Assembly (NCBI RefSeq): GCF_000003605.2
Contig: NW_003118931.1
Span: 158,296 to 222,295 of the forward strand
Source: Saccoglossus kowalevskii
Lineage: Eukaryota > Hemichordata > Enteropneusta > Harrimaniidae
Direction of reading: 5' to 3'
Length of the DNA: 64,000 bases
Part shown: positions 63,688 through 64,000 of the stretch, one piece after another
Layout: every line of letters starts with the position of its first letter
Position numbering within the stretch: position 1 is the stretch's first letter
The notes under the pieces: model-generated
What the model saw: the letters and a program-made list of their open reading frames with translations, nothing else
Told to the model about the DNA's origin: nothing
The model's database searches: none
Translations under genes and position numbers: made by a program

Positions 63688-63790
63688 CTAAATACTAATA
63701 GCATTGGGAACTGCATTCGGGTTGAGATATTGATACGGACTGGTACGTTTATTGATGATAGCTTCAATTTTCTTCAGTGACAGTTTTAAT
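63688..63790 (-). CDS. Lipoxygenase, last coding exon (partial gene, runs off the right edge)
   Basis: Read on the minus strand, a strong pyrimidine tract and AG (63791-63792) are followed by one base, 33 codons and TAG. The peptide ends SPYQYLNPNAVPNAISI. Animal lipoxygenases end with a PYxYLxPxxxPNS(V/I)xI-type tail whose terminal isoleucine carboxylate is an iron ligand. They oxygenate polyunsaturated fatty acids such as arachidonate to hydroperoxides. The preceding helix-like LKLSLKKIEAIINKR also fits. The one difference from the usual pattern is Ala where most have Ser in PNS. The catalytic histidines and the PLAT domain must lie beyond base 64000. The isoform (5-, 12-, 15-LOX or an invertebrate type) cannot be told. 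Confidence 0.85.
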
Positions 63791-64000
63791 CTAAAAAGAA
63801 AAAAATAACCACCTGTTTTATAAGAGTTTTACAGTTCTTATAACGCACCACAATTGCATCGTTTATATTATCTTAATATATGGCATAATCATGCCATCAA
63901 TGAATTATGGGTGTGGAATATGGTTTCAGGATAGCAGAGAGTTTAAAAAGAAATTCCAAAGTATTCAGTACCAATTTGGAAAAATTTTATTCAAAGTAAA

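Overview
The window is animal nuclear DNA, AT-rich, with spliced exons (GT donors, pyrimidine-rich AG acceptors), long introns, minisatellites and DNA-transposon remnants. No bacterial, viral or CRISPR feature was found. The gene content and repeat style suggest an invertebrate bilaterian, probably marine; I cannot name the species.

The main gene is on the + strand, 22231-57850. It is a complete class B (secretin-family) G-protein-coupled receptor of the parathyroid hormone receptor (PTHR) type. I joined 12 coding exons by hand. All splice phases agree and give 1,872 nt, or 623 residues plus a stop. It has a signal peptide, a six-cysteine hormone-binding domain, seven membrane segments, a long first extracellular loop and a 190-residue tail ending in a class I PDZ ligand. 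Its oddest residue is alanine in place of the TM6 proline of the class B PxxG motif. Intron 1 is 23.5 kb, two thirds of the locus.

The right edge (63688-63790, - strand) holds the last coding exon of an animal lipoxygenase. It is recognised by the C-terminal PYxYLxP...PN..SI pattern ending in the iron-binding isoleucine. The rest of that gene lies beyond base 64000. An unrecognised membrane-protein exon (60394-60670, -) and a possible GC-rich first exon (12501-12546, -) are weaker calls.

Layout: 1-10.1 kb is AT-rich intergenic DNA with simple repeats. 10.1-16.3 kb holds a 19-bp tandem repeat and a 1.54-kb segment present twice, the second copy interrupted by a 915-bp TTAA-flanked element. 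17.4-22.2 kb is the likely upstream region of the receptor. 22.3-45.8 kb is intron 1, with a 32-bp minisatellite of about 47 copies at 41.5-43.0 kb. 45.8-57.85 kb carries exons 2-12; intron 11 contains a 17/18-bp minisatellite of about 67 TGACG-bearing copies and a 464-bp hAT-like element with an 8-bp target duplication. 57.85-64 kb holds the 3' flank, a pentamer-like repeat, a small duplication beside a pogo-like inverted repeat, and the lipoxygenase exon.

The two recognised genes point to peptide-hormone signalling and oxidised-lipid metabolism. Nothing in the sequence links them functionally; their 3' ends converge.
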